The position numbers were made by a program, and so were the translations under genes. The notes under the pieces are model-generated. The model was not told the DNA's origin and searched no databases. It saw only the letters and a list, made by a program, of their open reading frames with translations. 64,000 nucleotides of DNA from Snuella lapsa. GTDB taxonomy: Bacteria > Bacteroidota > Bacteroidia > Flavobacteriales > Flavobacteriaceae. The stretch lies in the NCBI RefSeq assembly GCF_039539345.1, contig NZ_BAABCY010000092.1:1-64000 (forward strand), in the 5' to 3' direction. Shown here one piece after another: positions 24,705 to 34,724 of the stretch (its first letter is position 1; every line of letters begins with the position of its first letter).

Positions 24705-26876
24705 ATGAAACACATTATCAGTAAATTTAATTTTATTCTCATACTTAGCGTATGTGCTATCGGGTGTTCCCAAAAGTCAAACCGCAAAGAAGAAAAATTA
24801 CCAGCGAGTGAAGTCTTATATAGGTTAATAGGAGAAAGAGCAAAAGAGATACAATTTTATTTCTTACCTAACGATAGTCTAAGTCCCGATAATATGGTTT
24901 TTGAAATCGAAGCTAGCAATGGTATTCTAAAAGTTGGTGGAAATACTGGAGTGGCCCAATGTAAAGCGGCGTACACTTATCTTAAGGAAGCTTGTAATAG
25001 TTTGATTTCATGGGGCGGAAGTAATATTCAAATCCCCGAAACTTGGCCAGACTACACAAAAAAACGTGTGGTGTGTCCTTTTCAATATACCTTACAAGAT
25101 AATATCTGTGGTTTTGGATATACGACACCGTATTATCAATGGGAAGATTGGTTAAGATATCTGGATATAATGGCTGTACATGGCTATAATATGATGTTGG
25201 CTCCAATAGGCACCGAAGCTATTTGGAAGGAGGTTTGGCAAAAATATGGGTTCTCCACTGCAGAGTTGGAAGAATACTTTACGGGACCAGCTTATTTACC
25301 ATGGCACAGAATGGGAAATATTAATAAGCATGGAGGTCCCATTCCGAGTGATTATTTTGAAAAAACAAAGACGCTTCAAAAGAAAATATTAAAGCAGATG
25401 CGATCCATTGGGATACATCCTGTCGCTTCTGCTTTTGCTGGGTTTGTTCCTAAGGAATTTGAAGCGAAATTTCCTGATGCCAAAGTTAGGCATGTTGATG
25501 GATGGGTAGGTTTTAAAGGGGATAATACAACGCATATTTTACATCCTCTATCGCCTTACTATAAAAAGATTGGAAAAGATTTTATTGATACTTGGAAAAA
25601 AGAATTTGGAGAGGTAGACTTTTTCTTGGCCGATGCCTTTAATGAGTTACGCCCCCCTGTTAGTGATGAATCTGAAGAAGTCCTACAAAAAGAATTAGCT
25701 GAATTTGGAAACGCTATATACGTATCGATTATTGAGGCAGATGAAGATGCTACATGGCTAATGATGGGCTGGTTATTTATGGATAAAGGATTTTGGACCA
25801 ACGACAGGGCAAAAGCATTATTGAGTAAGATTCCGGATGATAAGATGATGGTATTGGATCTATATGCAGAGGCAAGTCCATTTTATAAAAGCATGGATGA
25901 TTTTTTTGGTAAGAGCTGGATGTATAGTATAATCCCTAATTGGGGTGGAGCTTCTCAAATAGGAGGTTTATTAACACAATACGGACATTTAATTCCTGAG
26001 ATAGCAAAAACAAAAGCAGACGGAAAACTAAAAGCCTTTGGGTTTTCTCCAGAAGGAACAGAAACCAATGAGGTAATTTACGAATTGGCGTCAGATGCCA
26101 TGTGGAACAATGAATCCTTGGATTATAAAGATTGGTTGGTATCATATTGCAATAATCGATATGGTATGAAATCAGACAAATTGTATGATGCCTGGTTGTT
26201 ATTATGTCATTCTATTTATAATAAAGAAATCGATCATGCCGTAAACAGGATCCAGTCTAACCCGATCACTTTAGCGAGTTCCTATCATGTTTTACCTAAA
26301 GCAGATGAGAATGTTAATGAAGCTTTAAGTTTGTTTTTAGAAGAACACGAAGTATTTAAGAACAATCAACTTTATATAAATGATCTTATCGAATTGGCTA
26401 CATACAAATATATGGCTATTGCAGATGCTTTGATAATGGATTTAAGGGGTAATATAAGCCAACGAACAGTAATGGAATCTGACAAACAAATGGAACAGGT
26501 TTCCGATTTGGTGATTAAAATAGATAACATGCTATCCCACCATAGTTTATCTAATTTAGAAAGATGGGTTGCTAAAGCAAGACGTTGGGGAGTAGATAAA
26601 GGGCAAAGTGATTATTACGAATCAGATGCGAAGCGAATTATTACGGTTTGGGGAAGTGGTCTAACCGAGTATGCATCAAGATTATGGAGCGGACTTTTAA
26701 AGGATTACTATTTGGCTAGATGGGAAGCTTGGTATAATGCTCAAAAGGAAGGCGAGGAATTTAAAATAAAAAAATGGGAAGACCGTTGGATAAATAGTCC
26801 TTATGAGTCTTCACAAAATGAAAATGATGATATTGCGTCGTTAATAAAAGAACTCAATTTGATAATTAAAGATTAA
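24705..26876 (+). CDS. GH89 alpha-N-acetylglucosaminidase, lipoprotein (first copy)
   Basis: A NAGLU-type exo-hydrolase that removes terminal alpha-linked GlcNAc. The ATG at 24705 is chosen over the one at 24666 because it begins a clean lipoprotein signal (M-K-H-I-I-S...C-A-I-G-C). The three NAGLU regions are present: N-terminal domain to about 110, the barrel with P-Y-Y-Q-W-E-D-W, H-G-Y-N-M-M-L-A, G-N-I-N-K-H-G-G-P, and the acidic pairs A-D-A-F-N-E-L and S-P-E-G-T-E-T-N-E expected to hold the catalytic glutamates, then the helical C-terminal domain. Length (about 723) is normal. A paralogue lies at 42105. Confidence 0.92.
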   Translation: MKHIISKFNFILILSVCAIGCSQKSNRKEEKLPASEVLYRLIGERAKEIQFYFLPNDSLSPDNMVFEIEASNGILKVGGNTGVAQCKAAYTYLKEACNSLISWGGSNIQIPETWPDYTKKRVVCPFQYTLQDNICGFGYTTPYYQWEDWLRYLDIMAVHGYNMMLAPIGTEAIWKEVWQKYGFSTAELEEYFTGPAYLPWHRMGNINKHGGPIPSDYFEKTKTLQKKILKQMRSIGIHPVASAFAGFVPKEFEAKFPDAKVRHVDGWVGFKGDNTTHILHPLSPYYKKIGKDFIDTWKKEFGEVDFFLADAFNELRPPVSDESEEVLQKELAEFGNAIYVSIIEADEDATWLMMGWLFMDKGFWTNDRAKALLSKIPDDKMMVLDLYAEASPFYKSMDDFFGKSWMYSIIPNWGGASQIGGLLTQYGHLIPEIAKTKADGKLKAFGFSPEGTETNEVIYELASDAMWNNESLDYKDWLVSYCNNRYGMKSDKLYDAWLLLCHSIYNKEIDHAVNRIQSNPITLASSYHVLPKADENVNEALSLFLEEHEVFKNNQLYINDLIELATYKYMAIADALIMDLRGNISQRTVMESDKQMEQVSDLVIKIDNMLSHHSLSNLERWVAKARRWGVDKGQSDYYESDAKRIITVWGSGLTEYASRLWSGLLKDYYLARWEAWYNAQKEGEEFKIKKWEDRWINSPYESSQNENDDIASLIKELNLIIKD

Positions 26877-26918
26877 ATTTTAATACGTATTTTAGTGTAA
26901 AATTAACACATAAAATTT

Positions 26919-27491
26919 ATGCTTGAAATTAAAGAGGACAAGGAGTTATTCGAACTGGTTGTGCTAAATAATGAACTGGCATTTAAAGTGTTGCATGATA
27001 GATATGCTACAAAAATGTTTTTATATGCTTTCAATATTATAAAGAATAAAGAAGTGTGTGAGGACATGGTTCAAAATATCTTTATTGATGTTTGGAACAA
27101 AAGACAAAACAAGAGTATAAATAATGTTAAATCCTATCTTTTCAAGTCAGTAAAGTATAAAATATTCAATTATTTTAGAGATCAAAGGATATCTAAGGAG
27201 GATATTACAAGGTTAAATATAATTGATGTTTCCATTAGTGCTTCACAAAAAATGGAGTATTACCAACTTGAAGAAGCAATACATTCTTCGGTAGACAAAT
27301 TGCCAAAACGCTGCAAACAAATTTTTGAATTGAGCAGGTTCCATTATAAGACCAACAAGGAGATTTCAGAGGAGTTGGAAATATCCATTCAAGCCGTTAA
27401 AAATCAAATTTCAAAAGCGCTTTCCCTTATCAAGAAAGATCTTCAAAGTGATGGGGTAATTCTTTATTTTATAAGTGTTCCCTTGGTTTAA
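26919..27491 (+). CDS. ECF sigma factor of PUL 1
   Basis: A 190-residue Bacteroidota-type ECF sigma factor. Region 2 is at about 20-85 (E-D-M-V-Q-N-I-F-I-D-V-W) and region 4 at about 125-180 (L-P-K-R-C-K-Q-I-F-E-L-S-R, then T-N-K-E-I-S-E-E-L...A-V-K-N-Q-I). It precedes a FecR-type anti-sigma gene and a SusC with an STN domain. The expected circuit is a glycan-bound SusC signalling through FecR to free this factor, which then raises transcription of the island. Confidence 0.88.
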   Translation: MLEIKEDKELFELVVLNNELAFKVLHDRYATKMFLYAFNIIKNKEVCEDMVQNIFIDVWNKRQNKSINNVKSYLFKSVKYKIFNYFRDQRISKEDITRLNIIDVSISASQKMEYYQLEEAIHSSVDKLPKRCKQIFELSRFHYKTNKEISEELEISIQAVKNQISKALSLIKKDLQSDGVILYFISVPLV

Positions 27492-27631
27492 AATTGCCCA
27501 TAATAATAGTCTCTTAATATTATTTTAAAGAAAATTTTAAAAAAAATAGGTATACGGACGTGTACCATGAAGTGTTTTTTGTTACTTAATAATAACGAGG
27601 AGCAATTCTCCCAAACTATAATGTTTTCAAA

Positions 27632-28750
27632 ATGAATAAAAAACAAGCCAAAAGAATTTTTACAAAGTATGTTAACAACGAGTGTTCTGAAAGAGAACTT
27701 GAATTGTTGGAGGCCTTTTTGGAATCTTACCAAGAGCGCAAAGGTAGATGGCCAGATTTTATTTTAGGAAGTGAAGACATGTTTAAAGAGCAATCTTGGT
27801 CTAGAATTCAAGAAAAATTGAATAGTAAAAAGAAAAAGAAGTCGTTTGGGCGTTTTTACAAGTATGCTGCAATTTTTGTGATCTCTTTGGGGCTTGCCTA
27901 TTTATACCAACAAGGTGTTTTTTCAAAACATAATGAGCAGCTTATAATACCAGAGGAGAAGATTACCCTTCAATTGGACAATGGAACATTAGAGGTGGTT
28001 GAAGAAGATGGATCTATTAAAATAGTGGATGAACAAGGTAATGTTGTTGGAGTTCAAAAAGGAAACCAATTAATCTACAATAACAATGGGGTTAAAAAAG
28101 AGCAATTGGTTTATAATACATTAGTAGTACCCTATGGGAAACGTTTTCAAGTAAAGTTGTCTGATGGTACGGTTGTGGATATTAATGCAGGATCTTCACT
28201 AAAATATCCTGTCAATTTCATTAAAGGGCAAAACCGTCAAGTATTTGTAGAAGGTGAAATGTACTTTAATGTGGCTAAAGATAAAGAGCACCCTTTTGTG
28301 GTTACAGCCAAAGATATGGATGTTAAGGTACTGGGGACACAATTTAATATATCTTCTTATCCAGAAGATAATAAAATTAATACTGTGTTGGTAGAAGGTG
28401 CAGTAAGTATCCTTGATAAACAATCTTCTGTTGCAACAGAGTTAAGACCTGGGTTTATGGCGTCTTGGGATAAGCAAAAAAAAGATATTGTAATTAAAGA
28501 GGCCGATATTGAAATGCATACGGCCTGGATTGACGGCAGGATTATATTTAGGCATACCAACTTTAATAATGTTATAAAGAAACTTGAACGCCATTATAAC
28601 GTTACAATACTTAACAATAATGTAGAACTGTCGAGTAGGTATCTTGCGGCAAGTTTTGATATAGAAACAATTGAAGACGTTTTTGATGCATTTAAGGAAT
28701 ATTATGGTATTGATTATACAATCTCTGACAATAAAATAATAATTAATTAA
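27632..28750 (+). CDS. FecR family anti-sigma protein of PUL 1
   Basis: A 372-residue inner-membrane anti-sigma protein with a cytoplasmic N-terminus (about 1-75), one membrane helix (about 80-96) and a periplasmic FecR domain (about 165-265, with T-L-V-V-P-Y-G-K-R-F-Q-V-K-L-S-D-G-T-V-V then V-L-G-T-Q-F-N-I). The C-terminal DUF4974-type domain follows. It lies 140 bases after its sigma factor; the gap holds no gene. It should hold the sigma factor until the STN domain of the downstream SusC signals. Confidence 0.88.
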   Translation: MNKKQAKRIFTKYVNNECSERELELLEAFLESYQERKGRWPDFILGSEDMFKEQSWSRIQEKLNSKKKKKSFGRFYKYAAIFVISLGLAYLYQQGVFSKHNEQLIIPEEKITLQLDNGTLEVVEEDGSIKIVDEQGNVVGVQKGNQLIYNNNGVKKEQLVYNTLVVPYGKRFQVKLSDGTVVDINAGSSLKYPVNFIKGQNRQVFVEGEMYFNVAKDKEHPFVVTAKDMDVKVLGTQFNISSYPEDNKINTVLVEGAVSILDKQSSVATELRPGFMASWDKQKKDIVIKEADIEMHTAWIDGRIIFRHTNFNNVIKKLERHYNVTILNNNVELSSRYLAASFDIETIEDVFDAFKEYYGIDYTISDNKIIIN

Positions 28751-28832
28751 AAACAATATGCCTATGAAATAAACCAACCTTAATTAAAAAAATATCTATG
28801 AATACATCCTGCTTTTGTAGGAGCTAAAAAAA

Positions 28833-28865
28833 AAATCGAAAGATGCTGCGAACATCTTCCGATTT
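28833..28865 (+). other. Hairpin between fecR and susC of PUL 1
   Basis: Two 6-bp stems in register, AAATCG/CGATTT and AAGATG/CATCTT, separated by one mismatch, with a 7-base loop. No U-run follows, so it is not a standard terminator; it might stabilise the susC message or limit readthrough. The second PUL has a hairpin in the same place. Confidence 0.45.
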
Positions 28866-28911
28866 AAGATAGTGATTAAAATAATTAACCACCTAAAAAC
28901 TTTACAAAAAT

Positions 28912-31900
28912 ATGAAAAAAGTACGTAGGTTAAAGAAGCATGCTTCTTTTCCACTAAAATTTGACTTAAAAATGAAACTAACCACATTCTTTTTAATAGT
29001 TTCTTTATTTCAACTGCAAGCTACAGAGTCTTATGCTCAACGCACAAAAATTACAATTGATCTACAAGATGTAAGTTTAGAAAGTGCCTTAGACAAAATC
29101 GAATCTTTGACAGAGTTTAAGTTTTTATACGATTATGAGCATATAGATTATGAAAGAGTAATTTCTGTTAAGGCTGAAAACGAAAGGGTGTCATCCATTT
29201 TAGATAGATTGTTTGAAGGCTCTAATATTGAATATAGAGTTTTTAAAAAACAAATAATTATTAAAAGAAATGAAAATCATTTAGATCTTGATGAAGGCCA
29301 TGCCGATGAATCCTTGATAGAACTTCAACAAATTCAAGTTAACGGTACTATTCAAGATACCAATGGACAACCCCTGCCCGGTGCAACAATTATTGAGAAA
29401 GGAACAACCAATGGAACCCAAACCGATTTCGATGGAAAGTTCTCTATAGAGGTTGCTTCAAGTGACGCTGTATTGGTGATTTCCTATGTAGGTTTTGCAA
29501 CCCAGGAGATCCCCGTAGGTAATGAGACTAATATAACCATAACTTTACAGGAATCAGCATCGGAGTTGGATGAAGTTGTTGTTGTTGGATACGGAACTCA
29601 AAAGAAAGTAAATCTTACTGGGGCTGTAGAGTCTATAGAAGTAGAGGGGCTTAGCGACAGACCAATAACTCAAGCCAGTTCTGCATTACAAGGTCAGGTT
29701 GCAGGTGCATTCATATCTCAAAATGGAGCGCAACCAGGAAATGATCAAGCAACTATTTTAATTAGAGGGATTGGTTCATTAGGCAACAATAATCCGTTAG
29801 TAATAATTGACGGAATGGAAGGTAGTTTACAAGATGTAAACCCAAAGGACATGGAATCTGTGTCAATTCTAAAAGATGCTGCTTCTGCAGCTATTTATGG
29901 GAACAGAGCTTCGAATGGTGTTATATTGATAACAACCAAAAGAGGTAAAACAGGAAAAAACAAAATCGAATACACGGGTTATTTAGGGGTACAGTCTGTT
30001 ACCGACTTTCCTGAATTACTTAAAGGACTAGAGCACTATGATTTAAATGCTTTGGCGGTGGCAAATGCGAATGGAGGTATTTTTCCATCATGGTATACAG
30101 AGGAAGTTCGTCAGAACTTTATAAATAAGGTAGATGAACAGAGATGGCCCACAAATTATTCGTGGTCTGACGATATTATAGTAGATGCGATGATTAATGA
30201 TCACCATATTAATTTTTCTGGGGGGCAAGATAATTTTCAATATTCTGCATCGGTCGGATATCTAGATCAAGAAGGAATTGTAGATGGGAACAGTACAAAA
30301 AGATTAACTTTTAGAACCAATTTATCATCTTACTTTTTAAAAGATAATAGGTTGCGTTTAGATCTAAACCTGTCTGGGTACGATCAAAATACAGAAGACT
30401 TTGTAACAGGTATAGGTGAGGTTATGTACCATACGTTTGTACAATCACCATTAACAAGACGACACCTTGAAGGTGTAGGTTATACTGGAGCTGGTTATAA
30501 TTGGGCTGTTTTAGATGCTGGTGGAGGTAGAGATTCAAATTCTTCTCCGCTTACTGTTCGGTTAGCGGGTAGCCTTAAAGTTTTGGATAACTTAGAGGTT
30601 AGATCATCCCTTAATTTTTACAGGACTAGCAAAGAACTTGAAATTTGGAGACCATCTGTTACTACTTTTGGTTTGCAAGAAGATGGTACGATTATAGAAA
30701 GCACGCCTAGTAATTCAAGTTTAGATATAAATACAGAGAAATCATTAACTAAAGTTTTTAATTCACAAATTAATTACAATACAGAATTTATTGAAGGCTT
30801 CAAATTGAATGTCATGGCTGGATTAGAGTCTAGGGAATATAACTTTTCAAGTAAGTTTATGAGTAGGTCTAATTTTTCAGCAAATTTACCTAATTTGGAA
30901 ATAGGTGACCCTAGTACACAAAAAAATGGTGGAAGTGACCTAGAAGGTAAATGGTTATCATATTTTAGTAGGGTAAATCTTGATATTAATGACAAATACC
31001 TTCTTGAAGGGACTATCAGAAGAGATGGAAGTTCGAGGTTTCTTGATAAATGGGGAACATTTCCTTCTGTTTCGGCAGGCTGGAAAATTTCTAATGAGGA
31101 TTTCTTGAAAGACAATGATTTTATTAACAGCTTGAAATTAAGAGCTTCATGGGGACAGTTGGGTAATGAGAACATTAACTCCTATTATGCTGCTTCAGAT
31201 GAATTAAGTCTTAATCTTTTTGCTAATTTTAACAACAGTGTAACACCCGCAGGCGCTATTACAATATTGGCAAATCAGGCTACAAGTTGGGAAACCTCAG
31301 AGCAGGTTAACTTTGGAGTAGATTTTGGTCTTCTAAAGAATAAAATTACTGGGTCAATAGACTACTTTGTCAAAAAGAACTCTGATATCTTAATGCAGTT
31401 ACCCTTATCAAGTACCTTAGGTTTATCAACATTCCCATATCAAAACGTAGCTGCTATGGAGAATAAGGGAATTGAGTTACTATTAAGTTATTCTGGAAAA
31501 ATAAAAGAAGTTGAATTCAATGCAAATTTAACAGCTTCCAATACAAAAACTAAAATCACTGATTTAGCTGGTCAAGATCCTATTATTTTTAATGATATTA
31601 TTTGGAAAGAAGGACATCCGTTTAATTCATTTTACGGTTACCAAACCGAAGGTATTTACCAGTCTCAAGCCGAAATAGATGCCCATTTAACTGCTACGGG
31701 TATGGGCAATACTTATGCCGGCTTAGTTGCAGAACCTGGAGACATAAGATTAAAAGACAGAAATAATGATGGTTTAATTAATGAAGATGATAAAACTATT
31801 TTAGGACAATCTTTCCCTGATTGGATATATTCATCGAATATTGATTTTAAATGGAAAAATTGGGATTTGTCCTTGTTCTTTCAAGGTGTAAGTGGTATAA

Positions 31901-32295
31901 ACACATTTAACAGACAATTTGCAGTATTTCCTTTCCATGGTGGAAGTGCTGGTACCGGAGCGTGGTATAGAAATGGATGGACTGAGGAAAAACCAAGTGA
32001 GACTATACAACGTGTAATTACAGATAACAGTAGATTTGACCTTATATCTGATTACTATTTAGAAGATGCTTCATACCTAAGGTTGAAAAATATCACTTTG
32101 GGATACTCTCTTCCTTCTTCTGTGGTAGATGTATTAGGTATAACTAGTTTTAGAATTCATGGCAATATCCAAAATGCCCTAACTTGGACAAAAATGAGAT
32201 ATGGTTTTGATCCTGAAAAACCAGGTTCTACAACAAGTTCTTTACAATACCCTCAATCGAGAATTTATTCTTTAGGAATTAACGTAAAATTTTAA
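28912..32295 (+). CDS. susC: SusC/RagA family TonB-dependent glycan importer (PUL 1)
   Basis: An 1127-residue outer-membrane importer. After the signal peptide (to about residue 43) comes an STN signalling domain (about 50-115), a carboxypeptidase-D-like beta-sandwich (about 142-215, G-T-I-Q-D-T-N-G-Q-P-L-P-G-A-T), a TonB-box region, the plug (about 220-345, with N-N-P-L-V-I-I-D-G and A-S-A-A-I-Y-G-x-R) and a 22-strand barrel ending in a terminal phenylalanine. It works with the SusD protein encoded 7 bases downstream. The STN domain makes it a sensor for the paired FecR. Confidence 0.92.
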   Translation: MKKVRRLKKHASFPLKFDLKMKLTTFFLIVSLFQLQATESYAQRTKITIDLQDVSLESALDKIESLTEFKFLYDYEHIDYERVISVKAENERVSSILDRLFEGSNIEYRVFKKQIIIKRNENHLDLDEGHADESLIELQQIQVNGTIQDTNGQPLPGATIIEKGTTNGTQTDFDGKFSIEVASSDAVLVISYVGFATQEIPVGNETNITITLQESASELDEVVVVGYGTQKKVNLTGAVESIEVEGLSDRPITQASSALQGQVAGAFISQNGAQPGNDQATILIRGIGSLGNNNPLVIIDGMEGSLQDVNPKDMESVSILKDAASAAIYGNRASNGVILITTKRGKTGKNKIEYTGYLGVQSVTDFPELLKGLEHYDLNALAVANANGGIFPSWYTEEVRQNFINKVDEQRWPTNYSWSDDIIVDAMINDHHINFSGGQDNFQYSASVGYLDQEGIVDGNSTKRLTFRTNLSSYFLKDNRLRLDLNLSGYDQNTEDFVTGIGEVMYHTFVQSPLTRRHLEGVGYTGAGYNWAVLDAGGGRDSNSSPLTVRLAGSLKVLDNLEVRSSLNFYRTSKELEIWRPSVTTFGLQEDGTIIESTPSNSSLDINTEKSLTKVFNSQINYNTEFIEGFKLNVMAGLESREYNFSSKFMSRSNFSANLPNLEIGDPSTQKNGGSDLEGKWLSYFSRVNLDINDKYLLEGTIRRDGSSRFLDKWGTFPSVSAGWKISNEDFLKDNDFINSLKLRASWGQLGNENINSYYAASDELSLNLFANFNNSVTPAGAITILANQATSWETSEQVNFGVDFGLLKNKITGSIDYFVKKNSDILMQLPLSSTLGLSTFPYQNVAAMENKGIELLLSYSGKIKEVEFNANLTASNTKTKITDLAGQDPIIFNDIIWKEGHPFNSFYGYQTEGIYQSQAEIDAHLTATGMGNTYAGLVAEPGDIRLKDRNNDGLINEDDKTILGQSFPDWIYSSNIDFKWKNWDLSLFFQGVSGINTFNRQFAVFPFHGGSAGTGAWYRNGWTEEKPSETIQRVITDNSRFDLISDYYLEDASYLRLKNITLGYSLPSSVVDVLGITSFRIHGNIQNALTWTKMRYGFDPEKPGSTTSSLQYPQSRIYSLGINVKF

Positions 32296-32301
32296 ACTAT
32301 T

Positions 32302-33927
32302 ATGAAAATGAAAAAATTAGTTATAAAATTATTGGTACTAGGAATTTTGGTTCATTCGTGTAGTGAAAGCTACTTGGACACGACACCTAAGGATTTTATT
32401 ACTCCTGCAACATTCTTAGAAAATGAAGCACAAATAGAAATTTTGTTGAATGGTGTGTATCACCAATTGGATTTTGGTGGAACTGGTGATGCCGATCAAA
32501 AGCTTAATCCATTTGTTTTTGATAATATGACCGATAATTCTGTTGATTTACAGCCCTGGCATGGAACAACCGCTTTTGCTAAGGGAGGTGTGCCAGCAAA
32601 CAATAAGCGAGTGGTATGGAAATGGAAGCGTAATTATCAAGGCATAGCCAGGGCAAATACCTTTATAGATTTGGTAAGCGAATCTCCAATACAATCTGAC
32701 AAGATTCCGAGATATTTTGCCGAAGCTAAATTTTTAAGAGCTTGGTATTATCATGATTTGGTAATGTTTTATGGAGATGTTCCATTACTGTTGAATAAAC
32801 CTAATCTTGAGGAAGGCCAACCAAGTAGAACTCCAAAATCAGAAGTGATTACCCAGATTTTGAAGGATTTAGATGAAGCAATATCTGTTTTGCCGCTTTC
32901 ATATACTGGAAATGAAAAAGGAAGAATAACAAAAGGAGCGGCAATTGCTTTTAAGGCAAGAGTCCTTTTGTTTGAAGAACGATGGACTGAAGCAGCTGCT
33001 GTAGCCAAAGAATGTATGGATTTAGGGGTATATTCGCTATTCCCTGATTATGAAGGTTTGTTTCTTGAAGTAAATGAATCGGCTGTTTCTGATTCAGAAG
33101 CTATTCTGGAAGTTTTTTATACGCCCAATGTTAATGCTTCATTCTTCCAAACTCCAATAATGGAATGGTGGCCAATGGTGCTTCCTTCGCTAAGTATGGC
33201 AGAAGCATATTATATGGATAATGGTTTGCCTATTACAGATCCTAGTTCAGGTTACGATCCAGAAAATCCATATATGGACAGGGATCCAAGATTGTATGCT
33301 TCAATTTATTATCCCGGTGCACCTTGGAGAGTAGAGTTTTGGGGTAGAACAGCAGAAGATAACAGGTTTCAAGAAAATTGGATCTTAGGAGGAACTGGAT
33401 TTAAGCCCAAAAAATGGATGAATGACGGAAAGCAAATGGATAGATGGAGTGGAGAAGGAAACAATAAGATATTCTTGAGATATGCAGAGGTATTGTTAAC
33501 TTATGCTGAAGCTAAAAACGAAGCTTCAGGGCCTGATGCATCTGTGTATTCAGCTATAGATGAATTACGAAACCGTATAGGAATGACTACTTTAACCGAT
33601 GCAATGCCTGGGCTAAGTCAAGAAGAGATGCGTGAGGTTATTAGAAATGAAAGAAGGGTAGAGTTTTTATATGAAGGTCTAAGGTTAAATGATATTAGAA
33701 GATGGAAAATAGGAGAGGAAGTCATGGTTGATTCTGAGGGGTATGATCACACTTATCTCAAAGATATGTCATATCCTGGTGATGGAATGGGAACTACAGC
33801 AGACTGGCAATATGTAAGAAGAATTGTTGATGTTAGAAGTTTTGTGGCTCCTAGAGATTACCTGTGGCCTATCCCACAAGAAGAAGTGGACTCTAATCCG
33901 AATATGACCCAAAACCCTGGGTATTGA
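32302..33927 (+). CDS. susD: SusD/RagB family glycan-binding lipoprotein (PUL 1)
   Basis: The 541-residue surface lipoprotein forms the lid over the SusC channel and binds the glycan. A lipoprotein signal ends L-V-H-S-C (C20). The SusD features are visible: TPR-like helices around A-E-A-K-F-L-R-A-W-Y-Y-H-D-L and the C-terminal E-V-I-R-N-E-R-R-V-E-F-L-Y-E-G-L-R-x-x-D-I-R-R-W, ending P-I-P-Q-E-E-V-x-x-N-P-x-x-x-Q-N-P-G-Y. It is the last gene of PUL 1; a terminator overlaps its stop codon. Confidence 0.92.
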   Translation: MKMKKLVIKLLVLGILVHSCSESYLDTTPKDFITPATFLENEAQIEILLNGVYHQLDFGGTGDADQKLNPFVFDNMTDNSVDLQPWHGTTAFAKGGVPANNKRVVWKWKRNYQGIARANTFIDLVSESPIQSDKIPRYFAEAKFLRAWYYHDLVMFYGDVPLLLNKPNLEEGQPSRTPKSEVITQILKDLDEAISVLPLSYTGNEKGRITKGAAIAFKARVLLFEERWTEAAAVAKECMDLGVYSLFPDYEGLFLEVNESAVSDSEAILEVFYTPNVNASFFQTPIMEWWPMVLPSLSMAEAYYMDNGLPITDPSSGYDPENPYMDRDPRLYASIYYPGAPWRVEFWGRTAEDNRFQENWILGGTGFKPKKWMNDGKQMDRWSGEGNNKIFLRYAEVLLTYAEAKNEASGPDASVYSAIDELRNRIGMTTLTDAMPGLSQEEMREVIRNERRVEFLYEGLRLNDIRRWKIGEEVMVDSEGYDHTYLKDMSYPGDGMGTTADWQYVRRIVDVRSFVAPRDYLWPIPQEEVDSNPNMTQNPGY

Positions 33928-33947
33928 TTTACAGGGTTATTTTTTTT
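33913..33947 (+). terminator. Terminator overlapping the susD stop (PUL 1)
   Basis: A 7-bp stem AACCCTG/CAGGGTT around a 12-base loop that contains the stop codon, followed by eight T residues. Confidence 0.7.
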
Positions 33948-33963
33948 CAATTTTTTTGTTAAA

Positions 33964-33997
33964 TGGTAGGGCTGTAAAGCCCTACCATATTTGTTTT
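33964..33997. terminator. Second hairpin downstream of PUL 1
   Basis: A perfect 10-bp stem TGGTAGGGCT/AGCCCTACCA with a GTAA loop, followed by TATTTGTTTT. It backs up the terminator 17 bases upstream. Confidence 0.65.
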
Positions 33998-34141
33998 AAA
34001 CCTTCTCCTATTTCATCGGCGATGACTGATTTCATATTTTTCAAAGGAAAAACCAAATGATATAATAGTAACGTTTGTTATGTCTCTTGAAAATGTGTTC
34101 TATCATTTCGAAAGTACACTTTTTCAAACTTTTCAGCTAAA

Positions 34142-34185
34142 CCCCGACGCTGAGTGTCGAGGAATTCTTTAGATTAAAAAGAACA
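34142..34185 (-). repeat. Flavobacterial REP-like element, inverted copy
   Basis: A hairpin CCCCGAC.CTGAGTGTCGAGG (34142-34162) followed by GAATTCTTT; the reverse complement shares AAAGAATTCCTC with the copies at 14466 and 41745. It sits at the boundary between the two PULs. Confidence 0.5.
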
Positions 34186-34268
34186 AAAAACAAGTTTAGA
34201 AACTATTGGTAAAATGATATTATAATGGGACAAAGGATTTAACTTTATAGCATAAAAAATAGTATAAT

Positions 34269-34299
34269 AAACAACCTCCGTTAAAAACGGAGGTTGTTT
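34269..34299. terminator. Strong bidirectional hairpin before the acyltransferase relic
   Basis: A perfect 13-bp stem AAACAACCTCCGT/ACGGAGGTTGTTT with a TAAAA loop. The symmetrical A- and T-rich ends could terminate transcription in either direction. It abuts the point where recognisable acyltransferase coding sequence begins. Confidence 0.6.
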
Positions 34300-34547
34300 A
34301 CTTCATTATTGATGTAAAGAACAATACAAGATGGACCTTTCCATTTATCTTAATAGGACTCAATCCTATTTTTATATACTTAGCTTATCGTATGGTTGAC
34401 TTTAGACATACTTCCGAGTTTTTGTTACATGGATTAATACAGATGTCGGGAAATTTTGGTTCGGTAATATTAATTACAGGTGTAATCATGCTTCAAATGT
34501 GGCTGTTATATTTTTTATACAAACGAAAAGTGTTTTTTAAGGTTTGA
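34299..34547 (+). pseudogene. Relic of a DUF5009/HGSNAT-like membrane acyltransferase (C-terminal end)
   Basis: An open frame without a start codon reads Y-F-I-I-D-V-K-x-x-T-R-W-T-F-P-F-I-L-I-G-L-N-P-I-F-I-Y and ends W-L-L-Y-F-L-Y-K-R-K. The I-D-V-K...W-x-F-P-F-x-x-x-G-x-N pattern and last two membrane helices are those of Bacteroidota DUF5009 proteins, relatives of heparan-alpha-glucosaminide N-acetyltransferase. Only about 83 codons of the normal ~370-400 remain. In lysosomes that enzyme acetylates terminal alpha-GlcN so that NAGLU (GH89) can act, which links the relic to the GH89 genes here. The family call is from memory of the pattern. Confidence 0.6.
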
Positions 34548-34692
34548 AGTAAAATCGTATATCTCTCAATAATAAAAACTTATAAGGACAATAAAGAAAT
34601 ATTTTTTTGCATAAGAAGCAAAAGAATTAGAGAATTTAAATTGTTTCATTTTACATAAACGAGTCCTTAACTATTTAATTAATTGTTTTTTT

Positions 34693-34724
34693 TTGTTACA
34701 AGTCCATTTCTTTTTTTAGATTTG
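34693..34724 (+). promoter_or_regulatory. Promoter of the PUL 2 sigma factor
   Basis: TTG at 34693-34695 and TAGATTTG at 34717-34724 match the Bacteroidota -33/-7 consensus with 21 bases between. The expected start of transcription is about 34 bases before the ATG of the sigma factor. Confidence 0.5.
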
